A DNA stretch of 34,228 nucleotides, from assembly GCA_030837785.1 (NCBI GenBank), contig JAUQYA010000108.1, forward strand, positions 1 through 34,228, given 5' to 3'. Of this stretch, positions 25,040 to 33,372 are shown piece by piece. The DNA comes from Albidovulum sp. (lineage in GTDB: Bacteria > Pseudomonadota > Alphaproteobacteria > Rhodobacterales > Rhodobacteraceae). Numbering within the stretch: the first letter of the stretch is position 1; each line of letters starts with the position of its first letter. The notes below the pieces were generated by a model, which searched no databases, was not told where the DNA came from, and saw only the letters and a list, made by a program, of their open reading frames with translations. A program made the translations under genes and the position numbers.

Positions 25040-26311
25040 ATGCGGCGGCAATGGATCTCATGGATACTCTACGACATCGCAAGTTCGGGCTACATCCTTC
25101 TGATATCCGCCGTGGCGTTTCCCCTGTATTTCAAGATGCACGTGACCGCAAACGCCCCCTGGAGCGATTCCCTGTGGGGCCTGCTGCTGTCGATTTCGAC
25201 ATTGCTCGCCGGCGTTGTCGCGCCGGTCGTCGGGACGGCTGCCGATATTTCGGGACGCCGGCTTCGCTATCTGGCCGTCGCCACCGCGATCTGCTGCGCC
25301 GCCACAGGCCTTCTGGCGATGCCGGCCGCAAGCGTGGCGCTGATTTCCGTCACCTTCTGCATATCCTTTACCGCCTATCTGGTCGCCGCAGGGCTCTATG
25401 ACTCGCTGCTCAAGACCGTGGTGCCGCACAGCCGGACGGCATGGTTGTCGAACCTGGGTTGGGGACTGGGGTATCTGGGGGGCCTTGTCTGCTACTTTCT
25501 GGCCAAACCGTTTCTGGATACCGGCGTCCGCACTGGCGATTCAGCGCAATTCGCCAACAGTTTCGTTGTCACCGCCCTCTGCTACGGGGCGGTCGGTGGG
25601 ATTGCCTTGTTTGGACTCCGAACAACAGGCCGCAAGGCGGAAGCATTTTCGGAAGGCGCCCTGTGGTCGCGATCCGCCGAACGTGTCGCCGCCACGACGA
25701 GAGGATGGCGCAAGCGTGGCGGCCTGGCGCGGGTTATTGTCGGAATCCACCTGATCACCGGGGCGGCCGCGACGCTGGCGTTCTTCACGCCGATCATCTT
25801 GACCAGCCATTTCAGCCTTTCGGTCGAACAAGTCACGCGCTTCAGCGCCGTCTTCAGCATCGTATCGATCGGGGCGACGATATTCACCGGCTGGCTTGCG
25901 CTCCGTATCGATCCGTTGCGGCTTCTACTCGGCACGATGCCGGTCTGGCTGCTCCTGGCCATGCTGTTGATCTTTGGCGCCGGTTGGTGGGCCGGGCTCG
26001 CCACGGGCCTGTGTCTGGGGCTTGCCATCGGGCCCACCAACGCGATCGGGAGAAGTATCGTCGCCGCCATGATTCAGGCCGACGAGTCGGCGCAGATGTT
26101 CGGATTTGGAGCCTTGATCAACCGGGCGGCAAGCGCCATAGGGCCGCTGTTCTTCGGCGTGCTCTCGAGCGCCACCGGCTTGCGTTGGCCGGCTGTAACC
26201 GTGACCGGCGCCATCCTCCTGCTCGGCTTCGCGATGATGCGCCGGCATCGATGGCTAAGAACGCACCTGCCTGCTTCGCTCGAGAGACGGCCGATGGATC
26301 AGAAAGCCTGA
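25040..26311 (+). CDS. MFS transporter, UMF1-like (Atg22-type)
   Basis: ATG 25040 gives 423 residues; the frame is open further upstream to 24962 without a better ribosome site. The opening WISWILYDIASSGYILLISA is the UMF1/MFS-22 pattern (W-x-LYD-x-A-x-SGY). About twelve membrane helices follow, with the MFS loop GTAADISGRRLRYL between helices 2 and 3. A basic central loop lies near residues 215-235 (RSAERVAATTRGWRKRG). The C-terminus is polar (HLPASLERRPMDQKA). Substrates of bacterial relatives are mostly unknown. It is on the same strand as the sulfatase set, about 180 bases after DUF1622, and might import the sulfate ester; this is speculation. Confidence 0.82.
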   Translation: MRRQWISWILYDIASSGYILLISAVAFPLYFKMHVTANAPWSDSLWGLLLSISTLLAGVVAPVVGTAADISGRRLRYLAVATAICCAATGLLAMPAASVALISVTFCISFTAYLVAAGLYDSLLKTVVPHSRTAWLSNLGWGLGYLGGLVCYFLAKPFLDTGVRTGDSAQFANSFVVTALCYGAVGGIALFGLRTTGRKAEAFSEGALWSRSAERVAATTRGWRKRGGLARVIVGIHLITGAAATLAFFTPIILTSHFSLSVEQVTRFSAVFSIVSIGATIFTGWLALRIDPLRLLLGTMPVWLLLAMLLIFGAGWWAGLATGLCLGLAIGPTNAIGRSIVAAMIQADESAQMFGFGALINRAASAIGPLFFGVLSSATGLRWPAVTVTGAILLLGFAMMRRHRWLRTHLPASLERRPMDQKA

Positions 26312-26719
26312 TCCGGCCGCTTTCAACCCTGCTGGAGCCTTGCCGTCACTCCCCGCAGTGTCCATTGCGTTTCCCTCCTCGTCGGTCACCGAGGCTGAGA
26401 AAAACAGGCTCCCCTCGTCGGCGATGTCATCGAGGGCGGATGAGTTTTGCACAGGCTGACACGTCGCGCCTCGCGTTGCCGTATACGGTAGCAGCCGGGA
26501 AGGACCCGAAGGGGGTGGTCAATCCTTTACGGCTTCGGTCGAGGGACCGTCGGGGCAACCTTCCGGCCATCAACCGCAACACGTTTCTCTGGCACGCTCT
26601 GACCGCTGTTCCGGCAAATTCCGGGGGCATCCAGGCGATCGAGGGGGATTTTTTGGGGGAAGCGCGAAAAAAATGCAACCATTTAATCGCCTAAATTCAA
26701 TAGCTTAACTAATAGATAG
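26312..26719. other. 408-base region next to tRNA-Ser, no supported gene
   Basis: One plus-strand frame from about 26440 to 26694 has a rather normal amino-acid composition (ALPYTVAAGKDPKGVVNPLR, WHALTAVPANSGGIQAIEGD) but no start with a ribosome site and no family I recognise. The last 60 bases (26660-26719) are strikingly AT-rich compared with the surroundings, with A7 and T-rich stretches, as often found at the attachment side of tRNA genes and in tRNA terminators. No IS end or integrase gene is seen. Confidence 0.5.
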
Positions 26720-26809
26720 TGGCGGAGGAGGTGGGATTCGAACCCACGGTGGGCTTGCACCCACGTCGGTTTTCAAGACCGGTGCATTAAACCGCTCTGC
26801 CACTCCTCC
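26720..26809 (-). tRNA. tRNA-Ser (anticodon UGA)
   Basis: On the minus strand the gene starts GGAGGAGTGGCAGAG at 26809 and ends CTCCTCCGCCA at 26720, 90 bases with encoded CCA. The 7-bp acceptor stem GGAGGAG/CTCCTCC is perfect. The anticodon loop CTTGAAA gives TGA, which reads UCA codons. A long class II variable arm (GTGGGTGCAAGCCCAC) and a T-arm GTGGG-TTCGAAT-CCCAC are present. The discriminator is G, as expected for serine. Its 3' end faces the accessory block to the left, the usual orientation for integration of mobile elements into tRNA genes. Confidence 0.97.
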
Positions 26810-27045
26810 GGCAGCCGCCCCTTACTGCGCCTCGCGCGATTCTGAAAGCGGGAGCGCGCTGAAATCCGCGCGCGGCGGGGGAGGCGGACTTTTCTTGCAC
26901 CGGCCGACCCGCTAGTATGCCGGCCAAGCGCGGCAACGGCGCGGGAATTCGGGCATGAGGTCGGGCCGGCTTCCGGACGGGAAGGCGGAACCCGCTTCTT
27001 GGGCAGGACGCGCGGACATCGGCCGCGCGGAAATTGGGGGCGAGG

Positions 27046-28200
27046 ATGACATTTCAGGGACAGGCGTGGCTCGGCGTTGCGTGTGCGCTCGCGCTTTCGG
27101 GCTGCGTGGCCGGGACCGGGCCCGACGCGGCGGGCGACGAACCGGCCACCCCCGGCGCGGCCTTCTCGCCGGTGTCGGTCGAGCGTGACGTCGAGGCGCC
27201 GCAGGTCTTCAGCCTGGCCGGACAGGGCCTCTGGGATGGCCGGCCGTCGCTCGGCGGCGTCTGGGTCGCGCATTCGAGCGTCACCGACCCCGAGCGGGTG
27301 ATCATCCGCAACCCGAAGAACGGCAAGTCGGTCGTGGGTGCCCTCTTCCGGCGTGAGCGCGACATGCCGGGCCCCGGGCTGCAGGTTTCGTCCGACGCGG
27401 CCGAGGCGCTCGGGATGCTGGCGGGCCAGCCGGCCGAGCTCGGCGTCGTCGCGCTCAGGCGCGAGGAAAGGCCGGTGCCGGCGGATGCCGAGATCGGCGC
27501 CGAGGACATGGCGACGGATGTGGCCACGACGGATGCGGCCACGACGGCGGCGGCCCCCGGGGACGCCGGCCCCGCGACTGAGACAGAGACTGAGACTGCG
27601 ACTGCGACTGCGGGCACGACGGCGGCCGCGGGGGGCGAAGCCGTGCCCGAGACAGTTGGCGCCGAGGCGGCCGCAGCGGCCCCGGCTGCCGCGGTGGCGG
27701 CGGAGGCCGCGCCCAGGAAGAAGACCGGCGGGCTCTTCGGGTTTCTCAGGAAAAAGCCGGCGGCCGTCGATACCGCCGCCGCGCCGATCGCGCCGGGGGC
27801 CGGTGCCGGGGCGATCGACCAGACGACGCTCGATCCCGTGACCGCCTCGGCCGCTGCCGCCATCGACCGCGCCGAGGCCAATACCGACGCCAGCACCGGG
27901 GCCAGCACCGGGGCCAGCACCGCCGCGCCGAAGCCCTCCGTAGCAGCCGCACCGGCGCCTGCGGCGATCAAGCGCGGGTATATCCAGATCGGCATCTTCA
28001 GCCAGGAGGCCAACGCCAAACGCGCGGCCGATCAGATGACGGCGGCGGGCATGGGCGCGGCCGTCCGCCCCGATCAGAGCAACGGCAAGACCTACTGGCG
28101 GGTGATCGTCGGCCCCGCCGCTTCGGTGGCCGAACGCGACGCGCTCGTGGCCCGCGTGAAGGGCATCGGCTATCCCGACGCCTATCCCGTCTCGAACTAG
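27046..28200 (+). CDS. RlpA-like/SPOR-domain lipoprotein
   Basis: ATG 27046 preceded by a G-rich site gives 384 residues; an in-frame TTG at 27034 is less likely. A lipoprotein signal ends in the lipobox LALSGC (Cys20). A double-psi beta-barrel-like RlpA region follows at about 50-130 (LWDGRPSLGGVWVAHSSVTD, ERVIIRNPKNGKS). A long Ala/Thr/Glu/Pro-rich linker with simple repeats (TETETETATATA, GASTGASTGAST) leads to a C-terminal SPOR domain (about 305-384, GYIQIGIFSQEANAKRAADQ), which binds denuded septal peptidoglycan. RlpA-type proteins act at the division septum, some as lytic transglycosylases. It lies 18 bases before the carboxypeptidase gene, fitting a shared cell-wall role. Confidence 0.88.
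   Translation: MTFQGQAWLGVACALALSGCVAGTGPDAAGDEPATPGAAFSPVSVERDVEAPQVFSLAGQGLWDGRPSLGGVWVAHSSVTDPERVIIRNPKNGKSVVGALFRRERDMPGPGLQVSSDAAEALGMLAGQPAELGVVALRREERPVPADAEIGAEDMATDVATTDAATTAAAPGDAGPATETETETATATAGTTAAAGGEAVPETVGAEAAAAAPAAAVAAEAAPRKKTGGLFGFLRKKPAAVDTAAAPIAPGAGAGAIDQTTLDPVTASAAAAIDRAEANTDASTGASTGASTAAPKPSVAAAPAPAAIKRGYIQIGIFSQEANAKRAADQMTAAGMGAAVRPDQSNGKTYWRVIVGPAASVAERDALVARVKGIGYPDAYPVSN
27574..27613 (+). repeat. GACTGA/GACTGC simple repeat inside the SPOR lipoprotein gene
   Basis: Six-base units GAGACA, GAGACT and GCGACT repeat in frame and encode alternating Thr-Glu and then Thr-Ala pairs. Slippage here would add or remove residue pairs without a frameshift. Confidence 0.8.
27889..27924 (+). 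repeat. 12-bp tandem repeat, three copies, in the SPOR lipoprotein linker
   Basis: The unit GCCAGCACCGGG occurs twice exactly (27889-27900, 27901-27912) and once with a changed end (27913-27924). It encodes the ASTG repeats of the linker and keeps the frame. Confidence 0.85.
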
Positions 28201-28218
28201 AAGGAGCCCTGACGCCCC

Positions 28219-29364
28219 ATGATCAGAGCCGCCGTCATCCTTGCCCTCGCCCTTCTCGCGGCGCTGCCCGCGCGCGCCTTCGACACGCTTGCCCGGTCGG
28301 CCTGGGTCTATGACGTGACGACGGGCACGGTGCTGCTGGCGAAGAACGCCGACGAGCCGCTGCCGCCCGCATCGATGTCGAAGCTGATGACGGTGAACAT
28401 GCTGTTCGAGGCGCTCAAGGACGGCCGGGTCCGGCTCGACGACACTTTCGCGGTGTCGTCGAAGGCCCGCGCGATGGGCGGGTCGACCATGTTCCTGAAC
28501 GAAACCGACCGGCCGACGGTCGAGGAGCTGATCAAGGGCATCATCGTCAATTCCGGCAACGACGCCTGCGTCGTGGTCGCCGAGGGGCTTGCGGGCAGCG
28601 AAGAGGAATTCGCCAAGAAGATGAACGAGCGCGCCCCCGCGATCGGGCTCACGCATTCGACCTTCTCCAATTCATCGGGCTGGCCGCATCCGAACCAGAA
28701 GATGAGCATGCACGACCTCGGGACGCTCGCGGTGCGGCTCATCACCGAGTTTCCCGAATACTACGGCTATTTCTCGATCACCGAATTCGAGCATGACGGC
28801 CGTGCGCCGGACAACCGGTTCAACCGCAATCCGCTTCTGTCGATGGGAATCGGGGCGGACGGGCTGAAGACCGGTCACACCGAGGAGGCAGGCTTCGGCC
28901 TGGTCGGGTCCGCGGTGCAGAAGGGGCGGCGGATCGTCTTCGTCGTCAGCGGGTTGAAGGATGCCACCGAACGCGCCGAGGAATCGCAGCGCATCGTGAA
29001 CTGGGCCTTCCGGGAATTCGCGCTGAAGACGGTTGCCCCGGGGGGCACGCGGATTGCCGAGGCCGACATCTGGCTTGGCGCCAGCTCGCGCGTGGGTCTC
29101 GTGCCCGAGAAGGACGTGCAGATTCTGGTGCCCTCGCTGGCGCGCGACGGGCTGAAGGGCGAAATCGTCTATACCGGGCCGGTCGAGGCGCCCGTCGAGC
29201 TTGGCCAGAAGATCGCCGATCTGGTGATCGAGGTGCCCGGAATGGAGCCTGTCACCGTGCCGCTGGTCGCCGAACAGGCGGTGGCGAAGGGCGGCTTCTC
29301 GACGCGGCTGCGCACCGCCTTCGGACGGGTCGCCACCCGCGTGATCGCCGAGGTCGGAAGCTGA
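28219..29364 (+). CDS. D-alanyl-D-alanine carboxypeptidase (PBP5/6 type, S11)
   Basis: The product has 381 residues with a Sec signal peptide (AAVILALALLAALPARA, cleavage about residue 20). The three penicillin-binding motifs are complete: SMSK (Ser52-Lys55), SGN (112-114) and KTG (217-219). The C-terminal PBP5-type domain extends to the end, with an Arg/Phe-rich terminal helix (GFSTRLRTAFGRVATRVIAE) that could bind the membrane. It removes the terminal D-Ala from peptidoglycan pentapeptides in the periplasm. It follows the SPOR lipoprotein and precedes tmk by two bases, so the genes are probably one operon. Confidence 0.93.
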   Translation: MIRAAVILALALLAALPARAFDTLARSAWVYDVTTGTVLLAKNADEPLPPASMSKLMTVNMLFEALKDGRVRLDDTFAVSSKARAMGGSTMFLNETDRPTVEELIKGIIVNSGNDACVVVAEGLAGSEEEFAKKMNERAPAIGLTHSTFSNSSGWPHPNQKMSMHDLGTLAVRLITEFPEYYGYFSITEFEHDGRAPDNRFNRNPLLSMGIGADGLKTGHTEEAGFGLVGSAVQKGRRIVFVVSGLKDATERAEESQRIVNWAFREFALKTVAPGGTRIAEADIWLGASSRVGLVPEKDVQILVPSLARDGLKGEIVYTGPVEAPVELGQKIADLVIEVPGMEPVTVPLVAEQAVAKGGFSTRLRTAFGRVATRVIAEVGS

Positions 29365-29366
29365 CG

Positions 29367-29999
29367 GTGTCCAGTCAATCCGGGGCGAGGTTCATCACCT
29401 TCGAGGGAATCGACGGCTCGGGCAAGTCCACCCAGGCGCGGCTCCTGGCCGAACACCTTAGCGCCGCGGGGCACGACGTCGTGCTCACCCGCGAGCCGGG
29501 CGGGTCGCCGGGGGCCGAGGAAATCCGCAGGCTGGTTCTGGAGGGCGACCCCGACCGCTGGTCGGCCGAGACCGAGATCCTGCTGTTCACCGCCGCCCGC
29601 CGAGACCATCTGGAACGGGTGATCGAACCGGCGCTCAAGGCGGGCAAGGTGGTGATCTCGGACCGTTTCGCCGATTCCACCCGGATGTATCAGGGCCTTT
29701 CGCGTGGCGACCTGCGCGCGGTGGTGGACAAGCTTCATGCGCTGATGATCGGGCGCGAACCCGACCTGACCTTCGTCATCGACATGGACCCCGAGACGGG
29801 CCTTGCGCGCGCGAAGGGCCGCAATGGCACCGAGGAGCGGTTCGAGGATTTCGGCACCGGCCTTCAGCGCAAGATGCGCGCGGGCTTTCTGGCGCTGGCT
29901 GCCGAATTTCCTGGCCGCTGCCGGGTGATCGACGGCGCCCGCCCGGCCGAGGCCGTGGCGCGGGATGTCGCGGCCGCCGCCGACAGGGCGCTGGGATGA
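29367..29999 (+). CDS. tmk: Thymidylate kinase
   Basis: The product has 210 residues from GTG 29367. The P-loop GIDGSGKST (14-22) is preceded by FITFEG, then the DRY/DRF-type motif SDRFADSTRMYQG and the lid region LARAKGRNGTEERFEDFGTG are seen. It phosphorylates dTMP to dTDP. The stop overlaps the holB start (ATGA at 29996-29999), so the two are translationally coupled, a pairing widely conserved in bacteria. Confidence 0.96.
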   Translation: MSSQSGARFITFEGIDGSGKSTQARLLAEHLSAAGHDVVLTREPGGSPGAEEIRRLVLEGDPDRWSAETEILLFTAARRDHLERVIEPALKAGKVVISDRFADSTRMYQGLSRGDLRAVVDKLHALMIGREPDLTFVIDMDPETGLARAKGRNGTEERFEDFGTGLQRKMRAGFLALAAEFPGRCRVIDGARPAEAVARDVAAAADRALG

Positions 30000-31120
30000 G
30001 CGAGGAGGCGATTGCGGAGCCCGACCGGGTGGAAGGCGCGCCGCATCCGCGCGAAACCAGGCGGCTCGTCGGGCAGGGGGTGGCCGAGGCCGCCTTCCTC
30101 GATGCCTGCCAGGCGGGGCGCCTTCACCATGCCTGGCTCCTCACCGGCCCCCTGGGCGTCGGCAAGGCGACGCTCGCATGGCGGATCGCCCGGTTCCTTC
30201 TCGCCACGCCCGAGGACCGGGGCGGGGGCCTTTTCGGGGCCGCGCCGGCCGCGCCGCAAGGCCTCGACATCGACCCGGACGATCCCGTGGCACGGCGCAT
30301 CCACGCGGGCTCCGAAGGCCGGCTCTTCGTGCTCCGCCGTGCCTGGGACGAGAAGAACGCGCGGCTGAAGTCGGTGATCACCGTCGACGAGGTGCGAAGG
30401 CTGGGAAGCTTCCTGCACCTCAGCGCCGCCGATGGCGGCCGGCGCGCGGTGATCGTCGATCCGGCCGACGAGATGAACCCGCAGGCCGCCAACGCGCTTC
30501 TGAAGATGCTGGAGGAACCGCCCCAGGGCGTGACCTTCCTGCTGGTCAGCCACGCGCCGTCGAGGCTGCTGCCGACGATCCGTTCGCGCTGCCGCGAGTT
30601 GCGGCTGGCGACGCTGTCGCCGGCCGATCTTTCCGCCGCCATCACCGCGGCGGGCGTGGAGGCCGCGGACGGCGCGGCGCTTGCCGTCCTGGCGGGCGGG
30701 TCGGTGGGCGAGGCGATCCGGCTTGCCAACCTCGACGGGCTGGCCACCTATGCCGCCATCACCGGACTTTTCGCCACGCTTCCCCGGCTCGACCGGCCGC
30801 AGGCCCTGAGGCTTGCCGAAAGCGCCGCCCAGCGGGGGGCCGAGAGCCGGCTTGACCTGCTTCTCGCGCTTCTCGACCTGTTCCTCGCCCGGCTTGCACG
30901 CGCCGGTGCGCTGGGCCAGGCGGGGCCCGAGGCGGTGCCGGGCGAGGCCGCGCTTTTCTCCCGGCTCGCCCCGGATGCGGCGGCGGGCCAGCGCTGGGCC
31001 GCGCTCCACCAGAGCCTCGGCGCGCGCGCCCGCCACGGCCGCGCGGTGAACCTCGACCCCGCGGCGCTGATTCTCGACATGGTGTTGAAGATCGCCGACG
31101 CCCAGCGCGACGGGGCGTAG
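29996..31120 (+). CDS. holB: DNA polymerase III subunit delta'
   Basis: The product has 374 residues. The AAA+ clamp-loader fold begins with HHAWLLTGPLGVGKATL (P-loop 51-58), followed by DEMNPQAANALLKMLEEPP (the delta'/tau signature) and the sensor IRSRCREL. The zinc-module cysteines present in enterobacterial delta' are not seen between the P-loop and residue 110; a run of non-Cys residues takes their place, which may be normal in this lineage. The subunit sits in the clamp loader that places the beta clamp on DNA. It is coupled to tmk; the expected next gene tatD is 640 bases away. Confidence 0.93.
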   Translation: MSEEAIAEPDRVEGAPHPRETRRLVGQGVAEAAFLDACQAGRLHHAWLLTGPLGVGKATLAWRIARFLLATPEDRGGGLFGAAPAAPQGLDIDPDDPVARRIHAGSEGRLFVLRRAWDEKNARLKSVITVDEVRRLGSFLHLSAADGGRRAVIVDPADEMNPQAANALLKMLEEPPQGVTFLLVSHAPSRLLPTIRSRCRELRLATLSPADLSAAITAAGVEAADGAALAVLAGGSVGEAIRLANLDGLATYAAITGLFATLPRLDRPQALRLAESAAQRGAESRLDLLLALLDLFLARLARAGALGQAGPEAVPGEAALFSRLAPDAAAGQRWAALHQSLGARARHGRAVNLDPAALILDMVLKIADAQRDGA

Positions 31121-31760
31121 CCCGCAAGCGCGTGTGCCCGTGGGGAGAGGGGGCTTCCATGCGCGAGGGTCGGAAGAAGGCGGAGCGTTTCTGCCGTCGG
31201 GCTTCCCCTTTCTGTCATGCCCGCGAAGGCGGGCATCGGTGGGGGAGGGCGGCTCCTCCTGCACGGGAGTGACGGAAGAGAGCCATGCCCACCCCCGCAC
31301 CCGGGCGACCAGCCCGGGCGACGCCCGACCGCCCCCACGGGCGGGCGCATTGAGACCTCACCAGCAGAACCACCGTCCGGAGGGCGGCACCATAAAGTGC
31401 CCAGCGCCTCCGTTCCGCCGCGCCCGCCCGCGGCCGGCCGCCGCCCTTCGTGCCCTGCCGCAATCCAGGCGGCGCCCGCCTGTCGTCCCGCTCCCAATCC
31501 ATCCTCCACACTTGCCGAGAGGCCGCGCCGGGCCGCCGTCTGTCGGGACGGATGCCCGACGCGAAACCGACGCATGCCATACGCGCGCCAGACGGAGATT
31601 CCAGAACGTTTCCAACATCTTGCCCGCAACCCTTCCGCCTCCCCGGCGCGCCGGGTTAACCTGTCCGCAACCCCACCCGCACGCTGCACCGGCGGGAGCC
31701 TTCGCCGCCCAAGCCGGCAGGACGATTTGCTTTGCCGGGAAAACGCGCTAAGGCAGGCGC
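31121..31760. other. 640-base gap between holB and tatD without a supported gene
   Basis: Frames exist on both strands, but their products are Arg/Pro/Ala-rich and change style often, and none has a ribosome site. The left part carries a REP-like palindrome at 31217-31236 and a 10-base direct repeat CCCGGGCGAC (31300-31309 and 31313-31322). The right part up to tatD has nothing recognisable except the likely tatD promoter zone after about 31700. Confidence 0.5.
31217..31236. repeat. REP-like palindromic element
   Basis: ATGCCCGC, loop GAAG, then GCGGGCAT make a perfect 8-bp stem. It is embedded in the phrase TCATGCCCGCGAAGGCGGGC, which occurs as a dispersed intergenic repeat in many proteobacterial genomes (translations read like MPAFAGMT). 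Only one copy is in this window, so repetition is assumed from knowledge of such elements. Confidence 0.6.
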
Positions 31761-32567
31761 ATGACGAACCAGCCCCGCATCACCGACAGTCACTGCCACC
31801 TCGATTTCCCCGACTTCGCCGGGGAAGTGCCCGAGATCGTCGCCCGCGCCAGGGCGGCGGGCGTGCACCGGATGGTGACGATCTGCACCCGGATGGGCAA
31901 CCTTCCCGTCGTGCGCGCCATCGCCGATGCGCATGATGGCGTGTTCTTTGCCGCCGGCATCCACCCGATGCGCGCGGCAGAGGAACCTCCGGTGACGGTC
32001 GACGACCTCGTCGCCCTTGCCCGGCACCCGAAGTTCGTCGGCATCGGCGAGACCGGGCTCGACTATCACTACACCGCCGAAAGCGCCGGGGCGCAGCAGC
32101 AAAGCCTGCGCCTCCACATCGCCGCGGCGCGCGAGACTGCCCTGCCGCTCATCATCCACGCCCGCGCGGCCGACGAGGACATGGCCCGCATCCTTGCCGA
32201 GGAATACCGCAACGGCGCCTATGCCTGCGTGATGCACTGCTTTTCCTCCGGCGCGGCGCTGGCGCGGGCGGCGCTCGACCTCGGCTTCTATCTGTCGATG
32301 TCGGGCATCGCCGCCTTCCCGAAAAGCCAGGATCTGCGCGACATTTTCGCCGCCGCGCCTCTCGACCGCATCCTCCTGGAGACCGACGCGCCCTACCTTG
32401 CTCCGCCGCCCCACCGCGGCAAGCGGAACGAGCCGGCCTACACCGCCCACTCGGCGCGCGTCGGCGCCGGCCTGTTCGACCTTGGCTACGAGGAATTCGC
32501 GGCGGCGACCGAGGCGAATTTCGACCGCCTCTTCAGCCGCGCCGCGCAAGCCGCGAAGGCGGCGTGA
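31761..32567 (+). CDS. tatD: TatD-family metal-dependent deoxyribonuclease
   Basis: The product has 268 residues. ATG 31761 is preceded by a GGCAGG-like site. The metal-binding motif DSHCHLDFPDF (His11, His13) opens the TIM barrel. GIGETGLDYHY holds the conserved Glu, LPLIIHARAADED and ACVMHCFSSGAA the middle histidines, and LLETDAPYLAPPPHRGKRNEP the C-terminal Asp. The family are 3'-5' exonucleases or hydrolases linked to DNA repair. The stop is one base before the MBL gene, a conserved pair in Rhodobacterales. Confidence 0.95.
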   Translation: MTNQPRITDSHCHLDFPDFAGEVPEIVARARAAGVHRMVTICTRMGNLPVVRAIADAHDGVFFAAGIHPMRAAEEPPVTVDDLVALARHPKFVGIGETGLDYHYTAESAGAQQQSLRLHIAAARETALPLIIHARAADEDMARILAEEYRNGAYACVMHCFSSGAALARAALDLGFYLSMSGIAAFPKSQDLRDIFAAAPLDRILLETDAPYLAPPPHRGKRNEPAYTAHSARVGAGLFDLGYEEFAAATEANFDRLFSRAAQAAKAA

Positions 32568-32568
32568 C

Positions 32569-33369
32569 ATGGCGCTTCTCCGCTTCATCATCCTCGGCTG
32601 CGGGTCTTCGGGCGGAGTGCCTCGGATCGGCGGCGTCTGGGGCGACTGCGACCCCGCGAATCCGAAGAACCAGCGGACCCGCTGTTCGCTGCTGATCGAG
32701 CGGCACGAGAACGGCGGGGTGACGCGGGTGCTGATCGACACCTCGCCCGACATGCGGGCGCAACTGATCCGCGAAGGCGTCTCCGGCGTCGATGCGGTTT
32801 TCTACACCCATTCCCACGCCGACCACGTCAACGGCATCGACGACCTCCGCCAGGTCGTCTTTCTGACCCACCGCCGGGTGCCGGTCTGGGCCGACGGCGA
32901 CACGCGGAACGAGCTGATCTCGCGCTTCGGCTATGCCTTCGTTCAGCCCGACGGCTCCTCCTACCCGCCGATCTGTGATCTCCACGCGATCCGTGGCCCG
33001 GTCACGGTGGAAGGGGCGGGGGGCAGGGTCACGCTCGATCCGTTCGAGGTGAACCACGGCGACATCGACGCGCTGGGCTTCCGCGTGGAAGGCGTGGCCT
33101 ACCTGCCCGACGTGCTCAGCATTCCCGAACCGGTCTGGGACAGCCACCTCGGCGGGCTCGACTGCTGGATTCTCGACGCGCTCCGCCGCAAGCCGCACCC
33201 GACGCACGCGCATCTCGCGCTCTCGCTCGAATGGCTCGACCGTGCGAAGCCCCGGCGCGGCATCCTGACCAACATGCACATCGACATGGACCATGCGACG
33301 GTCGAGGCCGAGACGCCCGCCCATGTCAGTGCCGCCTACGACGGGATGGTGCTGGACTACGAGGTCTGA
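32569..33369 (+). CDS. MBL-fold metallo-hydrolase (PhnP-like)
   Basis: The product has 266 residues from ATG 32569, one base after the tatD stop. The fold opening FIILGCGSSGGVPRIGG and the zinc motif THSHADHVNGIDDLR (His81, His83, Asp85, His86) are typical of the PhnP/ElaC branch of the metallo-beta-lactamase superfamily. FEVNHGDIDALGF and NMHIDMDH supply further ligands. PhnP hydrolyses cyclic phosphodiesters of the phosphonate pathway, but this copy is beside tatD with no phn genes, so its substrate is undetermined. Confidence 0.9.
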   Translation: MALLRFIILGCGSSGGVPRIGGVWGDCDPANPKNQRTRCSLLIERHENGGVTRVLIDTSPDMRAQLIREGVSGVDAVFYTHSHADHVNGIDDLRQVVFLTHRRVPVWADGDTRNELISRFGYAFVQPDGSSYPPICDLHAIRGPVTVEGAGGRVTLDPFEVNHGDIDALGFRVEGVAYLPDVLSIPEPVWDSHLGGLDCWILDALRRKPHPTHAHLALSLEWLDRAKPRRGILTNMHIDMDHATVEAETPAHVSAAYDGMVLDYEV

Positions 33370-33372
33370 CCC

